The translations under genes and the position numbers were made by a program. The notes below the pieces were generated by a model. It was not told where the DNA came from and made no database searches. It worked only from the letters and a program-made list of their open reading frames with translations. From the NCBI GenBank assembly GCA_029215795.1, contig JARDYH010000003.1:97806609-97870608 (forward strand): a stretch of 64,000 nucleotides of DNA, in the 5' to 3' direction. This DNA comes from Anniella stebbinsi (Eukaryota; Chordata; Lepidosauria; Squamata; Anniellidae). This document shows positions 22,047-34,366 of the stretch, piece by piece. Position 1 is the first letter of the stretch. Each line of letters opens with the position of its first letter.

Positions 22047-23032
22047 CTGGAAAGAACAAATTTAAAATAACAATCATGATTTTCCAGATAAATAATGTAT
22101 GTTACCGGGGAAAACAAAGTCTCAGTGTGTGTGTGGCTCCTATGTTTCCTTGGGTTCAGGGTTCAAGTCACCCCTACCTGGACTGGACTGTTTAGGTAAA
22201 CACTAGCAGTTAAGACGGAAATTATTACTGCTCAAGAGAACAGAAGAGCAGAAGATGGATGATGGTCAATGCTAAGAACCAGTTGCCATTCCCTCTTCCT
22301 TCTGCTTTGAGAGGGAACTCTGCCTAGGCGCACTTCTTCCGTTGCACTTTTTATATAGCTTCGGCTATTGGGCAGCATAGAACTATAATAAATAAATAAA
22401 TGGTTTTCTGAGTCTGTGTTAATTGGTTAATAAGTTGGATAGATACCAGGTTTTAACTTCAAGAATAGTTTATAAACTTTCTTTTCATGGTGGATTGTTT
22501 GGATCAAATACATTTAACAGAATGTTTCTAAACACAGTTTTTAGGGTTGCTATAATTGTTGCTCTGCGTAACATTTGATTCTGTATTTCATTTAAAGGGG
22601 ATAAAATCACCCTAAGTTACCTAACTCACAAATAAAAATAAAGTTGAGAAGGGAACTGAACCACTATTTTGCAATACTGACCATCCTCATCACAGCTGAT
22701 GCAAATACATTACATCGCACAGAAAAATTAGATATGTACAGAACTGCATCAAATGAAATGCTCTGAAAAATTCTTCAGTCTGAAAGTCAGCGGCTGCAGA
22801 GCCATCTATAAGAAACAAGTTCAGCCATTCTGCCTCAGAAGAAGATGGCGCTGTCATAAGCACTGAAAGTCAAGGCACCCTGGGTCCCAATTGAAACAGA
22901 AGTCTCACCCCAAACAAAGTGCCATTCTAAGTAAAAATTGCATCAAGACATATGAAAACTCCAAAAAAAAGTGATTTGTTTTATCAATGCCCAAAATCTC
23001 TTTGAGGGATCATTCCATAAATGAATGAGTTG

Positions 23033-23060
23033 ACACACACACACACACACACACACACAC
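23033..23060. repeat. (AC)n microsatellite
   Basis: About 14 dinucleotide units. Confidence 0.95.
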
Positions 23061-23449
23061 CCGGCCTGGTTATGAAACCTCCTGAACACATTTGACAGTT
23101 TTACATCCAATCTCAGTGTTCTTGAAGGAGTCATGTCGACTTGACTTATGTGAAAATGCTGCAACTTGGATTTGGAATCCCTTGTCAGTTCAGTGTTTGC
23201 GAATGAACACTGCCATCCACTGTTCCTTGGAGTAATCTGATTGATCTTGACAAAGGCACACAAATTAAAATCCAGATAGATAGATGCATAGTCAGTTCTA
23301 GTTCGACAAAAAGACCTGTATGAGGGTGTGTGTCAGCCACATCGCTTCCTCTTCCTCTTTTAGGTTGGTTACTTCCAAACAGCATTAAGAGTTGGCTCTA
23401 AAATGAGAGGCAGCTAGGGCAAGAGGGCAAGCTGCTCTCTCTCCCTCTC

Positions 23450-25750
23450 TGTATATCTATTATAGATTTATTTGTACTTATAAAAAAATATTTTCAGATA
23501 TAACAAGCTCAGACTGGAGGAAAAGACAAGCCATTTCTCTGTAACACATGTATACAGTGAGCATATCTGGATCGTCATTGTCTCTGTTTTAGTAATATCA
23601 TGTGGGGTACTCCCAATATTATTTTTCTTCAATTTCCCATATATGGTTCGCAATTTAACTTCTGGGTAATTTTTGGCATGGTCTGCATTATGTTCTTCAA
23701 AGATAGATAAGAACAATTGGAGTTTGCTCAATTAGCTATTTTATTATTTGACTGCATTCCTCAATATCTTTCTCCAAACTGATTTTATGACTTCACAATC
23801 CCATATGTGGGGAAATGTGACCTTGCCGTCACAGTCCCACAAATATAGTGAGTTAATTGAATTATAATTATAGTTAAGTAGTTGTGGTGTGAGGTATCAC
23901 CTATTTCAATGTATTTCCACATTTTCTTTTTAGAATGCATTTTCAACAAAATGTTCTTTGCTAAAAAAAAAAAAAAAAAAAAAAGTACCAGTAAAGCCAT
24001 CCACACCTGGAGTTTTCTGATTTGTAATTTTGTAAATGTTTTAGATCTCTTCTTTTCTGATTTCTGTATTCTTAATTTTCTCTACTTAATGGTTACAGAT
24101 TCAGTTTTTCAAGATAGTATTGCTCTTTCTTCCGGACAATTGGTAGAACATAAATTTGCAAATAATTTTACAAATTGATAATTAATTTCTTTGGTGTTAT
24201 ATGGCTTTTTCATTTTGTACTGCTGTTATTCTATTTCTCCTCCCTCACCCCCCAAAAAATCCTTAGGGCGCAATCCTGTTGTTTACGTCCTTGACGCTCG
24301 CAAAACTCTGAATGCAATCATCACCTCCACACACCTGCTCTGCATTTTAGCTAGACGGGCTTTTTTGGTCGTCTATCTGTGGTTCCTTGGAGGAAGAGGG
24401 AGGCTGGAGGGGCCTTGGGATAACTTGCATCCCAGCCGCTCCCCTCCCCACCCACTAGAATGCCCTATTTATCCCCTTACCAAGGTTGAGTTCCCAACGT
24501 TGGAGAGGCAGGAGGCGCGGATCTTTCTATACCAGCTGCAGGAGGTGGGGGATGGAGTGCGGATTCCGTCCTTCCAGGTAAAAGCGCTGTCTCTGACCCT
24601 GAATCTGGGAAACCAAAATATGTCTAGGGGCCTTAGAATTGCTCTCCCAGTCAATGTGTTAGAAATTTTGAATTGTTATCCCCAAATTCATATATTTTTG
24701 GTCTACTTATTGCATGGCAATATTCATTTGGCTTAATTCTAACGGATCTAATTCATTTCTGTGCTTTGTTAACTCTTATTTATTTGCTCCTGCTTGTATG
24801 TTTTTCTTCCAAAAATGTTATATTTTTCTGTAAAGTTTGCCTTATTCTGTTGATTACTTTTCCGATTTTACTTATTTCTTTTATACACTCTGAGGACAGT
24901 TTTCATAACATGAAACAGGTAGATCTAATGTGTTATTGATCTCAAAATATCATATGATTCCTTCTTTCAATTTGTCTCTAGTTGATTGTTTTTGTAATAG
25001 AATCTGATTCAGTCACCACATAAAAGAAGTGTTGCCTCCCCCACACCAATTAATTATAGTAGTTATGGGAGCATGATCAAAAGCTGCTGTAGAACCTATT
25101 TTTGATGTTTTAATGATCAGTTCCCAAAGTTATGAAACCAAGATGTAATCAACTCTGGTGTATATGATATGTCTATTTGAAAAAATGGACAAAATCCCTT
25201 TCTCTTGGATTGGACAATCTCCGTGTGTCTTTTAGTCTGTGTTCTGATATGACGTGTGGTAGTCCTGTGTCCTTTATTTTATTTATACCTCCATGGTGTC
25301 CAGTTTTGTCTCATTTATTGCCCCTAATTAAGTTTAAATCTCCTCCTATAATTACTTTCCCTTCTCTGAATTTGTATAGTATTTGAAATGTTTCTCTCAA
25401 ACAAGAAATGTGTTCAACATCCATCCTCCTAGGTGCCCCTTTATGAAAATATAGCTCCACTTTGGGTCTTTCAGAATTTCTTTGGTAACACAACAGAAGC
25501 ATTTAATTAAAGCCATTGCTACATCCCTTTAGAATTTCATGGGCCGGAGGAGATATCCCCCTAATCCCTTGTAATAAATTAATTTATCTGATGTTCTCCT
25601 GTGATTACTTTCTTTTAATAAAATAATATCTGAATCTTCCACTTTAATTATGTCCTGGATTCATTGTCGCGCCACTTATATCCCTAAGCTTTGAAAATTG
25701 AACAAGTATATCTTAATTTTAGGTATTTTCTAACAGAAATAAGTGTTACT
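23450..25750 (-). pseudogene. L1 retrotransposon ORF2, broken and internally deleted
   Basis: Read on the minus strand from 25700 downward: an endonuclease start (DSDIILLKES), the endonuclease core (KVIIGGDLNLI, about 25360-25320), its C-terminal part (WRLSNPRERDF, then a Y-x-R-I-D-like region), a degraded HRNELDPLE stretch near 24760, and the RT finger motif KTPGVDGFTGTF near 23985-24020. Most of the RT palm is missing, and what follows resembles the L1 C-terminal region. Many stops and frameshifts occur. A GC-richer block at 24260-24640 looks like a later insertion. Inactive copy; 5' part absent. Confidence 0.75.
23962..23983. repeat. Poly-A run
   Basis: An uninterrupted run of about 22 A inside the L1 relic, directly after the RT finger motif (T run on the coding strand). 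It may mark the deletion junction. Confidence 0.9.
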
Positions 25751-27737
25751 TGTGCAATTATTTATTTTTAATGCAAGTATCACTGTATTGTGTCTTATTT
25801 TGTAGTATTTCCCATCCGATCTGTAAAACATCACAATTTAACTTTCAAATGTAGTAACAGTTAATAGAATTTGTCCATGCTCAGGGATCTATTCCCTTTA
25901 CAGGAATTCTCGTACTTGGTCTCTAATATCAACTTGCTACAGTGGAACTGTAAGTTGAGAGTAAATTATTAGTTTAGGGCCACCACCCAACCTGGTACTA
26001 GAGTTATTTCCAAATTTTAAAGGTACCTTATCTATTAATGGAAGTGATAATTTTTAAGTTGCACTGAATTTTTTTTTAACATATTGATATTAAAAAATTA
26101 GTCAGTTTCTTGTTACTTGCCAAGCCTTACAGTGAAATTCAAGTATGGTAGGTTGAGTCAGATTCTATGTATGCCATTTGCCTCAGAATTCCCACTACAA
26201 ATTGTTAGCCAGCAAGGAATTGTGCATATGAATTGAGCACTATATGTATTTGTTTCAGCAGAAGGAAAATCTCAGGGTCAACTAGCTGTGCCTTTAAGGA
26301 CATGATTCAAAACCACCAATAATCAGGTCCATCTCTTAGTTCACAACAAACATCTGGAATCCAGATCAAGCTGTGGATTGCCCTGAATTTAAAAGCAAGA
26401 GAAATAGTTGGATCCGGGATGGTGGGTGACAATTTTCAGCTGGAAAACTATTAATTCCCCCTCTCTTGGACAGCTGCTTTTTGTAAAACAAACACATGTG
26501 GCCAGACAAAAGCATGTTTTTTTCAAGTAACATGTTTCACATCTACTTTGACCCTATTAAAAAAGTGGTAAAGCTTTCTGGCTTAACCACTGTGGTTAAA
26601 GCCGTGGTTTAAGGTGTCTTCTGAATGGGGCCAGAGAGTGCTGAATGAAGTTCTATCACCACTGGCTAACGCTGAGCTTCTCTACATTAAGCAAAAATCT
26701 CACGCCTTTACTGGGCTTTCTTCTTCCGGAATCTTTCCAGGTTTAGCATGGGCTCCTTTAGACGCCAAACACGTGAATTGGAATTGAAAACTTCCCCTCT
26801 CAGCAATGGTCTCTATATGTTCAATGAAACAGCGCCACCTAGTAGCTGAATTATAGAACTGTGCCAGCATTACACGCTGCAAATATAGCACAGGGAAAGC
26901 ACAGGAGATGTTCTGGAGGTCATGTAAAAGACCCGCAAAATTCCACGAGTGACCAATCACAAGCGTGCAATAAATTGCTCATACAGAGAAGTTCTCTATC
27001 ACAGAGTTAAGAAAACACTCATTGACTCTAGTGGCATTTAAATACATTTTCTTGTGACTCCTCTCCCCACATCTGTCACCCCACACTTTTGTTGCTTTCC
27101 AAATCTGTTCCAAAGACTGAAATAGACAGACGGAGCAGGTAGGCTGGTTCTGGGTGAGATGAAAGCTATTGGCACAGAGCGCAAAACAATGGTGAGAAAG
27201 GGCACAGCAAAAACAGCTAAACACAAATTAGCACTTCTTTCTGTGAAGTACCCACACAGAAATTAATGCTATTTAGACTGCAATGTTGGGGAGGGGGGAA
27301 CATGCTGAGACACTTGCTTGGGCAAATATTACATTTGCGTTTTGTCTAGTAACTGTTTTTGTCTTTCAAAAGCATAAGCACGCTTACTGATTGAAACTAA
27401 TCTGTAATCTTCACTAGTTTGGCTTTCCCTCCCCCCCCCCCTCCTTCTTGCTTCCTGTTCCTGCTTTCCAATCTAAACTACAGATGGCTATTATTGCTTT
27501 CACTTGTCCTGAATTCAATGGTAGGTTTGACATCACCTACTCATATATGGCTATCAAGAAGATGTGATGAGAGGATGGAGTGGGTACAATGTAGCTGAAT
27601 GAGCAGCCAATTAAAAGCATAGTTTCCTCAGTCCCATGGCTCACTGAGGAGCCCCTGGGTTTGTGGGACCCCAGGAATGGATAGCAAGAAATGGGGCCCA
27701 ACACCAAGGACCAACATGTTACAAGGCCAATGTGAAC

Positions 27738-28378
27738 CAGGGAACACGACAAGCAAAAAAGATCTTGGAATTGTTGTAAATCACAAGCTGAATATGAGCC
27801 AACAGTGTGATGTGGCTGCAAATAAATTGAATGCAATTTTGGGCTGCATTAAATAGAAGTATAGCTTCCAAATTGCACCAGTTCTGGGCACCACACTTCA
27901 AGAAGGATGCAGACAAGCTGGAGCGTGTTCAGATCAGATCAACGAGGATGATCAGGGGTCTGGAAACAAAGCCTTATGAGGAGAGATTGAAAGTACTGGG
28001 CATGTTTAGCCTGGAGAAGAGAAGATTGAGGGGAGACATGATAGCACTCTTCAAATACTTGAAAGGCTGTCACACAGAGGAGGGCCAGGATCTTTTCTCG
28101 ATCGACCCAGAATGCAGGACACGGAATAATGGGCTCAAGTTACAGGAAGCCAGATTCCGGCTGGATATCAGGAAAAACTTTCTGATTGTTAGAGCAGTAC
28201 AACAATGGAACCATTTACCTAGGGAAGTTGTGGGCTCTCCCACACTAGAGGCATTAATGAGGCAGCTGGACAACCATCTGTCAGGGATGCTTTAAGGTAG
28301 ATTCCTGCATTGAGCAGGGGGTTGGACTCAATGGCCATATAGGCCCCTTCCAACTCTACTGTTCTATGATTCTATGAT
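27738..28378 (+). mobile_element. CR1 LINE, 3' end of reverse transcriptase ORF
   Basis: It reads KKDLGIVVNHKLNMSQQCD at the start, then an open frame from 27831 to 28295 with [32 protein letters not shown] and [12 protein letters not shown], typical of the CR1 RT C-terminus. The 3' end has GTTGGACTCAATGGCC and the diagnostic TTCTATGATTCTATGAT. 5'-truncated, as is usual for CR1. A second copy is at 31258. Confidence 0.93.
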
Positions 28379-28939
28379 ATGTTGTCATCAATGTCAACAT
28401 CATTTCTCTTAAATTAAGTACTTGCAGCAATGTAGGCCAATACATCGCCCAAAATGTGAACGGCCAGACCCACTAAACTCTAACAGTGTGGTAGGTACGA
28501 TGCAGCACAAAGGAAGGACAGGGCCCTTCTATCCAGATGATCAATCCAAGCATCCAGCAAGACAAATCTTATAATCTAGCACTGGACAACAGCACCTCAG
28601 ATCACGACTGTGACTGAACATTCGAAATAGCTGTAAGAGAAATAGGAACTGAAGGAGTGTAAGAAAATACCATGGACTTCTTCAGTCTGAGTGCAAGCGC
28701 AGGGTTTGCATGTGGCGGGTTCCCACAATGCTTAACTGAGCCATTTCTTCAGTTCCTCTTTCTCTCTGCCTAAGCATGGGCACAGGTGTATCAGGCAGCA
28801 GAATAGGTCACAGCAGGTACTGAGAAGTCTGTGAATGTCACCAAATTCCCATCTAGCTGGGTCTATTTTGGGACTGCAACAGGTTCTGTATATGACAATT
28901 TCCAGAGAGGTAGCCATTTTAGTTGATTGCGAGAAAAAT

Positions 28940-29038
28940 ATGACTCCTTAAAGACTAATGAATTTATTTTGGCATAAGCTTTCGTAGACCATGATGAAGT
29001 GGACTCTAGATCACGAAAGCTTACGCCATACTAAATTT
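28940..29038. repeat. Palindromic repeat (CATAAGCTTTCGT family)
   Basis: AATTTATTTTGGCATAAGCT followed by TTCGTAGACC pairs with TCACGAAAGCTTACGCCATA and CTAAATTT around CATGATGAAGTGGACT. This type is common in sauropsid genomes. Confidence 0.65.
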
Positions 29039-29176
29039 GGCTCTTTGTTGCATATGACAATTAGCAGCCAAGGAATGCAACTGATTATGATGAAGTTTCA
29101 GAGAACTGAGAATAAAATGCAAAAAGGAAAGGAAACACATTTGAAAGGATCAATGTCTACTACACAAGTTACTTAC

Positions 29177-29337
29177 GCGATAAAATGGTCGTCAGTTAAT
29201 GAGGGACAATAGAGCTGAAGAACTTTTCGGAAATTATTTCTGCTAATAATACCATTATTTTGAGGATCGCTTGCCTGCAAAGCTTTGTTAAATTCATTCC
29301 AGTATCCCTTGACTTGCTCAGTTAGGACATCTTCTGC
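29177..29337 (-). CDS. EFCAB6: EFCAB6 exon 9 of 14 (EF-hand)
   Basis: Residues 332-384 plus two bases. Acceptor ACATTAG, donor TTATCGC|GTAAGT. It encodes the entering helix VKGYWNEFNKALQAS, the loop DPQNNGIISRNN (Asp 1, Asn 5 and Gly 6 kept; Asn at position 12) and the exiting helix FRKVLQLYCPSL. It ends in the entering helix of the partner EF-hand (DDHFIA), continued in exon 10. Phase 0 in, 2 out. Confidence 0.88.
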
Positions 29338-29470
29338 CTAATGTGTGACCATTTTGACAAGGAAATTCAAACATTTACAAAGAGTTGTAGCATATTAGAT
29401 AGCAAAATTATACTTTCAAAGAGTAAACAAAATCTTGCTTTAATTTTTTAAAAATGTTTTTGTTACTTAC

Positions 29471-29542
29471 AATATTCCAGGCTTCAAGGACAGAAGTTAG
29501 CTTTTTAGCATTCTTTGAACCATTAATGCATTTGGCATCTGG
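29471..29542 (-). CDS. EFCAB6: EFCAB6 exon 8 of 14 (short linker exon)
   Basis: A 72-bp exon, residues 308-331, phase 0 at both ends. The acceptor follows a T-rich tract (TTTATCCAATCAG); the donor is ATATT|GTAAGT. The translation (PDAKCINGSKNAKKLTSVLE and four more residues) is a polar linker between EF-hand pairs with no domain of its own. Being short and in phase 0 both ways it could be skipped without a frameshift. Only 133 bp separate it from exon 9. Confidence 0.75.
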
Positions 29543-30271
29543 CTGATTGGATAAAAAAAAATACTTGTATTAAAACTCTTCCACTGTACTATTTCCTAAG
29601 AACTATGCAAGATCAAAGATAACTGATTTTTTTGTTTTAAAAATGACTGAAAGGTGATACTTTTTTAAACACACAGTTGATAGAAGAAAACCAATCCAGT
29701 ATCATGATCAAAGGTAATCCAAGAAAGCCATACAAATAAAATACCTGATGGATATTATTAAGTATGACATCATTTGAAAGTTCAAAATAGCCTTTATTGA
29801 GCCCTTCCCCTCTTCCAGTAAACAACATGGCTGCATATAAGTAAACAGGGTCAATAATACCCACAATGTAACTTAAGAAAGCCCCCACCAATAGTATGTG
29901 GGGTCTAGCTGACACCAGTTTTTGAAATATAGAACATACTGTGGCATTACAATCACAGAACATAATTATAACAGTTGCCCAAGTATAATAATGCAAGAAT
30001 TGTGAGTTGTGAATAACCAGTAACAACAAGAAATCTCACAGACCTTGCAACCATAGCACAAGCTACCCAAGCAGCCTACGCACAAACACATTGCAGAACT
30101 ACATGAGGACAGATAACAACAGTTACGTGAAACACAAACTGCTCTGCTTTTCCATCACTGCATTGACGACAGTGGTAACAGCTCCTGCTCTGGGCATTAG
30201 CAGTGGCAGGCTCTATCGTTTCTGAGGCTGCCTCTCTTGACATCTGGGGCAAGCGAGCTAAGTCCCTAGAC

Positions 30272-30590
30272 TAGGCTGACCATATGAAAAGGAGGACAGG
30301 GCTCATGTAACTTTAACAGTTGTAGAGAAAAGGGGATTTCAGCCAGTGTCATTTGTATGCAATTAGTTCCTGGTGAAATTCCCTCTTCATCACACCAGTT
30401 AAAGTTGCAGGGGCCCTGCCTTCTTTGTATATGGTCACTCTAGTATAGTGCCTGCAACTTTAACTGTTGTGATGAAGAGGGAATTTCATCAGGGACTAAT
30501 TGCATACAAATGACACTGGCTGAAATTCCCTTTTCTCTACAACTGTTAAAGTTACATGAGCCCTGTCCTCCTTTTCATATGGTCAGCCTA
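30272..30590. mobile_element. hAT-like palindromic MITE, 319 bp, intact
   Basis: Termini TAGGCTGACC and GGTCAGCCTA with a perfect 8-bp duplication CCCTAGAC at 30264-30271 and 30591-30598. The arms (about 120 bp each) are nearly complementary and enclose a second inverted pair (GTGATGAAGAGGGAAT against ATTCCCTCTTCATCAC). No coding capacity, so it would need a transposase from elsewhere. The 8-bp duplication indicates the hAT superfamily. Confidence 0.93.
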
Positions 30591-31257
30591 CCCTAGACTC
30601 AACCCAGATTTGATGAACTGTAGACCCAAGTCTACTCGGAAGAGATGTCCTTTGCAATGTTCAAGCCAGTGTGAGTTGTTTCGCTTCCAACAAATATAGG
30701 CATTTAAACAGGCAATGCTCGCTATATTCAAAGAAAACACCGTTGGTCACAGTTTGTTAGGTAAGCAGCTCAGAGAATTTTCAGTTATGGGGCAGCATAC
30801 AAATATGGTTAATTAATAAGTAATGGATTAATAAATGCATTTTTAAGTATATGTGGGGACCATTTGGCAGAGTCACTTTGATTCCTACCAACATACATTC
30901 CTGGTTTTTCAGTTGTCCGATCATTCCAATGGGGTAGAATTGACCCCAAATGCCGTAAGAATAAAAACATTTCCCCCCACAAAATTAAAGAAAGTCCCCC
31001 TGAAACATCATGTTAACTGATACCACATCTCATCATGGTTGAGGACCACTTGACACACCCACCCCACCTCTCATGGACAGAGCATTTATATACTGGGGAG
31101 GGGGGAGATCAGGGGGATGTGATGAATGTATGAAACAGAATGGAAACATTACATGAAATAGTGGAGGGGGGAACAGAGATGGTGGCAAATCCCAGAAATA
31201 CCCAGGGTTTGTTTGGTTTTTTGTTTGTTTGATTTTGTACTATCTCTGAATCCAGTG

Positions 31258-31678
31258 GGTCTGGAAACAAAGCCCTATGAGGAGAGATTGAAAGAACTGG
31301 GCATATTTAGCCTGGAGAAGAGAAGATTGAGGGGAGACATGATAGCACTCTTCAAATACTTGAAAGGTTGTCACACAGAGGAGGGCCAGGATCTTTTCTC
31401 GATCAACCCAAAATGCAGGACACGGAATAATGGGCTCAAGTTACAGGAAGCCAGATTCCGGCTGGATATCAGGAAAAACTTCCTGACTGTTAGAGCAATA
31501 CAACAATGGAACCATTTACCTAGGGAGGTTGTGGGCTCTCCCACATTAGAGGCATTCAAGAGGCAACTGGACAACCATCTGTCAGGGATGCTTTAAGGTA
31601 GATTCCTGCACTGAGCAGGGGGTTGGACTCGATGGCCTAATAGGCCCCTTCCAACTCTACTGTTCTATGATTCTATGA
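31258..31678 (+). mobile_element. CR1 LINE, 3' end
   Basis: Begins abruptly at GGGTCTGGAAACAAAGCC and runs in parallel with 27957-28378 with only scattered substitutions, ending TTCTATGATTCTATGAA. The open frame gives [20 protein letters not shown]. The high identity of two nearby copies shows recent CR1 activity of one subfamily. Confidence 0.93.
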
Positions 31679-33139
31679 ATACTAGAGCCCTGCAACTGTT
31701 TCAAGATGGTTATTTAAGGGCAACAGAAAATCTACAACAACAGAGTGATCTGCGGATTCCAAGCATCACTTGGAAGAAAAGTATTAATCAACATTAGCAT
31801 TTATTGGAGGATATACTTGCTTGTGAGAAGAAACCATTAATTACTTACAGAAAAACTAAAAACATTAACTGTTGCTTTCTTGATTGCAATAAGTATTTAA
31901 AATCACAAGAATTGCAATCCTACCAGGGAAAACCGTCCTGCAGGGAGATTTCCCTTGTGGAAATAATGCGCGTAGCAAACACTTAAGGAAAACACTTTTT
32001 TTTAATGATCCAGTAGATAGCAAAAAACATTTCCTCAGGTGTTTCACAAGACTTAATAGCGTTAATGTAATTTGTGCCATTGAATATCCCTGTACAAAGA
32101 TATATAGAGAGGGGAAACCAAACATGGAATTGTAGAAAACACACTGGGGAGCATAAATGTAATTCACAATAATAGAATTGGGGACCTATTGGTTGAACAT
32201 TTCTTAAATATCTCTGGTGACTCATTTGTTTGGCACTGGCACAGAATTTATTTTTTGAGAACAATATTACAGAGGAAACATGCATAATGAGTCACCCTAT
32301 TCTAACATAATAGAGAAGTGCAGCTAAAATAACCTCAAGCCACTAAATTCTGAATCCACTAAAATCTCTACAAGTCTCATCAGTTGAACTTAAAACATGA
32401 AGGGTATTGTGAAAAAGGTGTTCTTATCCAACCACAAAGATCTCAATAGGCCACAGCTTTAGACTCTAAAAGATATTTGGAACTTTGGAGGTCAAAACTA
32501 TCATGTTGATATGGGCAGTCACTGTACAACTTGGGAATTGAAAGTGCAATAAGTTGGAGAGAGTATTGACGGTTGGAGATGTCGTTCAGGAGGTGGGCCA
32601 TCACCCTTTCAGCCTTCATGAGCAGATATTTTCAAGGGAAAAGGCAGTGCTGGCTCCAGACATCCTCAGCAGTCCCTTTAACCTGAAAGCCATGGGACAT
32701 GCACCTTTAGGATTCTCTTGTGCTGCATCTGATCAGCTTGAGTGCTCTGTGCCAAGCAAAAATGGCGGAGTTGTTGTACACAGATAGGGTCCTTTGCCAG
32801 ACTTAAGGTCCTGACAATTGTCCACCTCTGCTGTTCTCTGAAGCTGGGAAAAGAGTTCCATTGCTCCTTAGCCAACTTCCAAGCCACAAGACAAAAACTC
32901 ACTATGTAGTATCTTTTATGAGTTTATCTAGTTCAAGCTTAAACTGACTCAGTCTTAAAGTGTTATATACTAAGAGTATGTTATTAATTACTTTAAAAGC
33001 ATAAACAACTTCAGAAATGAGCATCATGAACTTTTACTTCCTTTAAAGCTATGTTTCTTTTCAATAATTTCACTATATTCAAAGCACAAGACTATATTGC
33101 CCTGTACTTTGTTCTAGGTATGGAGGTGCTGAGACTTAC

Positions 33140-33310
33140 TATTGAATCCTTGTCTTCAAACAGATTTAAAAATTTATTGTAGCTGAGATGCCCAGTGTGT
33201 TCTGGATCTATTATCTTGATTAATTCTTGGAAGTCATCATCACTTATTCGGAACATGATGCAATCTAAAATACGGCGGAGCTCATTTCTTGTAATCTTTC
33301 CATCTTGATT
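33140..33310 (-). CDS. EFCAB6: EFCAB6 exon 7 of 14 (canonical EF-hand pair)
   Basis: Residues 251-307, 171 bp, phase 0 at both ends. Acceptor TTTTGTTTTAG, donor CAATA|GTAAGT. It opens with NQDGKITRNE, which with the DR of exon 6 forms the loop DRNQDGKITRNE, canonical at every ligand position. The exit helix LRRILDCIMF and the partner EF-hand (IIDPEHTGHLSYNKFLNLF) follow; the second loop has Asp 1 and Gly 6 but Lys at position 12. This is the clearest EF-hand exon in the window. Confidence 0.93.
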
Positions 33311-33674
33311 CTAAAACAAAAGCAGGGATTAAAAAAAGCATTCAGTGCCATTCTACTATTTACTTTATTTTGTGACATTAGGCTCCCAAAGTACCTTCCA
33401 TTTGAAGATTTCTAATTCTCCTGTACTGTAGAGTAGTTAGTTATTGTTTTTAATTATTGTTTTATGTTCGTTTGAATTCTACACTATTCTATGATTTTCC
33501 TTACTTTAGGAATTTGTAATGATTGAAAAGCTGGTTATAAATCTCTAAATTCTCTCAGTAGAGAAAAGGATATATCACAATGGCACCTTTCTTTGGGATG
33601 CTTCAGATATGCAGTCTTCCACTTCCTCATGGAAGCCATGCATTTATATGTACTGAAAATAATATACTGGGAAA

Positions 33675-34170
33675 ATAATAATAATAATAATAATAATAAT
33701 GATGAATTTATTCATTTCTTACCCGCCTCTCCCTCCAGATCAAGGCGGAGAACAACATCAAATATAAAATACATAAAACTAATTAAAAGCACATAAAACT
33801 AACACATTATTAAAATACCAATAAAATACCAATAAATCGCTTAAAATTCATCTGGGTAGGCCTGCTGGAAGAGATCAGTCTTTATAGCTTTCTTAAAGCC
33901 AAAGAGACTGTTAAGTTGATGAATCTCCTCCGGCAGGCCATTCCACAGTCTGGGAGCAGCAGAAGAGAAGGTCTCTGGGAAACAGTTGTCAGCCTAGTTC
34001 TGGCTGACCGTAACAAATTCTTCCCAGAGGACCTGAGTGTGCGTGGTGGATTGTATGGGAGAAGGCGATCCTGCAGGAAACCTGGACCCAAACCATGTGG
34101 GGCTTTAAAGGTGATGACCAACACTTTGTACTTCGCCCGGAAAGTATCATGAACGATATCCAGGTATTTG
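33675..34170 (-). mobile_element. L2-like LINE, RT C-terminus and 3' tail
   Basis: The minus strand reads ITFKAPHGLGPGFLQDRLL, PRTLRSSGKNLLR and, after a frameshift, pieces of the usual LWNGLPEEI-type end. It finishes in a CTCCGCCTTGATCTGGAGGG tail and an (ATT)n run. The same subfamily is at 39339. Confidence 0.8.
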
Positions 34171-34322
34171 TTTAGACATTATTCCCCCAATCGTAACTTC
34201 CTCCATTCTTTATTTTTCTTCATCTGCACTTGTTTTGGGAAAGGAGTGGGCTGACTGCAATGTCCAATCAACAGGGCAAGGCTTAAGGCACAGGCTGTGG
34301 AGCAACCTAACCAGAGATATAA

Positions 34323-34325
<3 letters not shown>

Positions 34326-34364
<39 letters not shown>
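34326..34364. repeat. (TC)n microsatellite
   Basis: About 19 dinucleotide units followed by a C-rich end. Confidence 0.95.

Positions 34365-34366
<2 letters not shown>

Larger units (their letters stand above)
22047..29176. other. Large intron between exons 9 and 10
   Basis: Contains a LINE tail near 22345-22402 (AGCTTCGGCTATTGGGC, then AATAAATAAATAAA), an (AC)n run, a decayed L1 at 23450-25750, a CR1 end at 27738-28378 and a palindromic repeat at 28940. The stretches 26100-27730 and 28380-28930 show nothing I can name. Confidence 0.6.
29543..33139. other. Intron between exons 7 and 8
   Basis: Holds the MITE at 30272, a LINE tail near 30770-30835 and the CR1 end at 31258. The remaining stretches (29543-30260 and 31680-33139) show nothing recognised. 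Confidence 0.6.

Noticed and set aside
26700..26960. 86-codon minus-strand frame
   Set aside because: No domain, no matching phase with neighbouring exons; sequence has the look of an old repeat.
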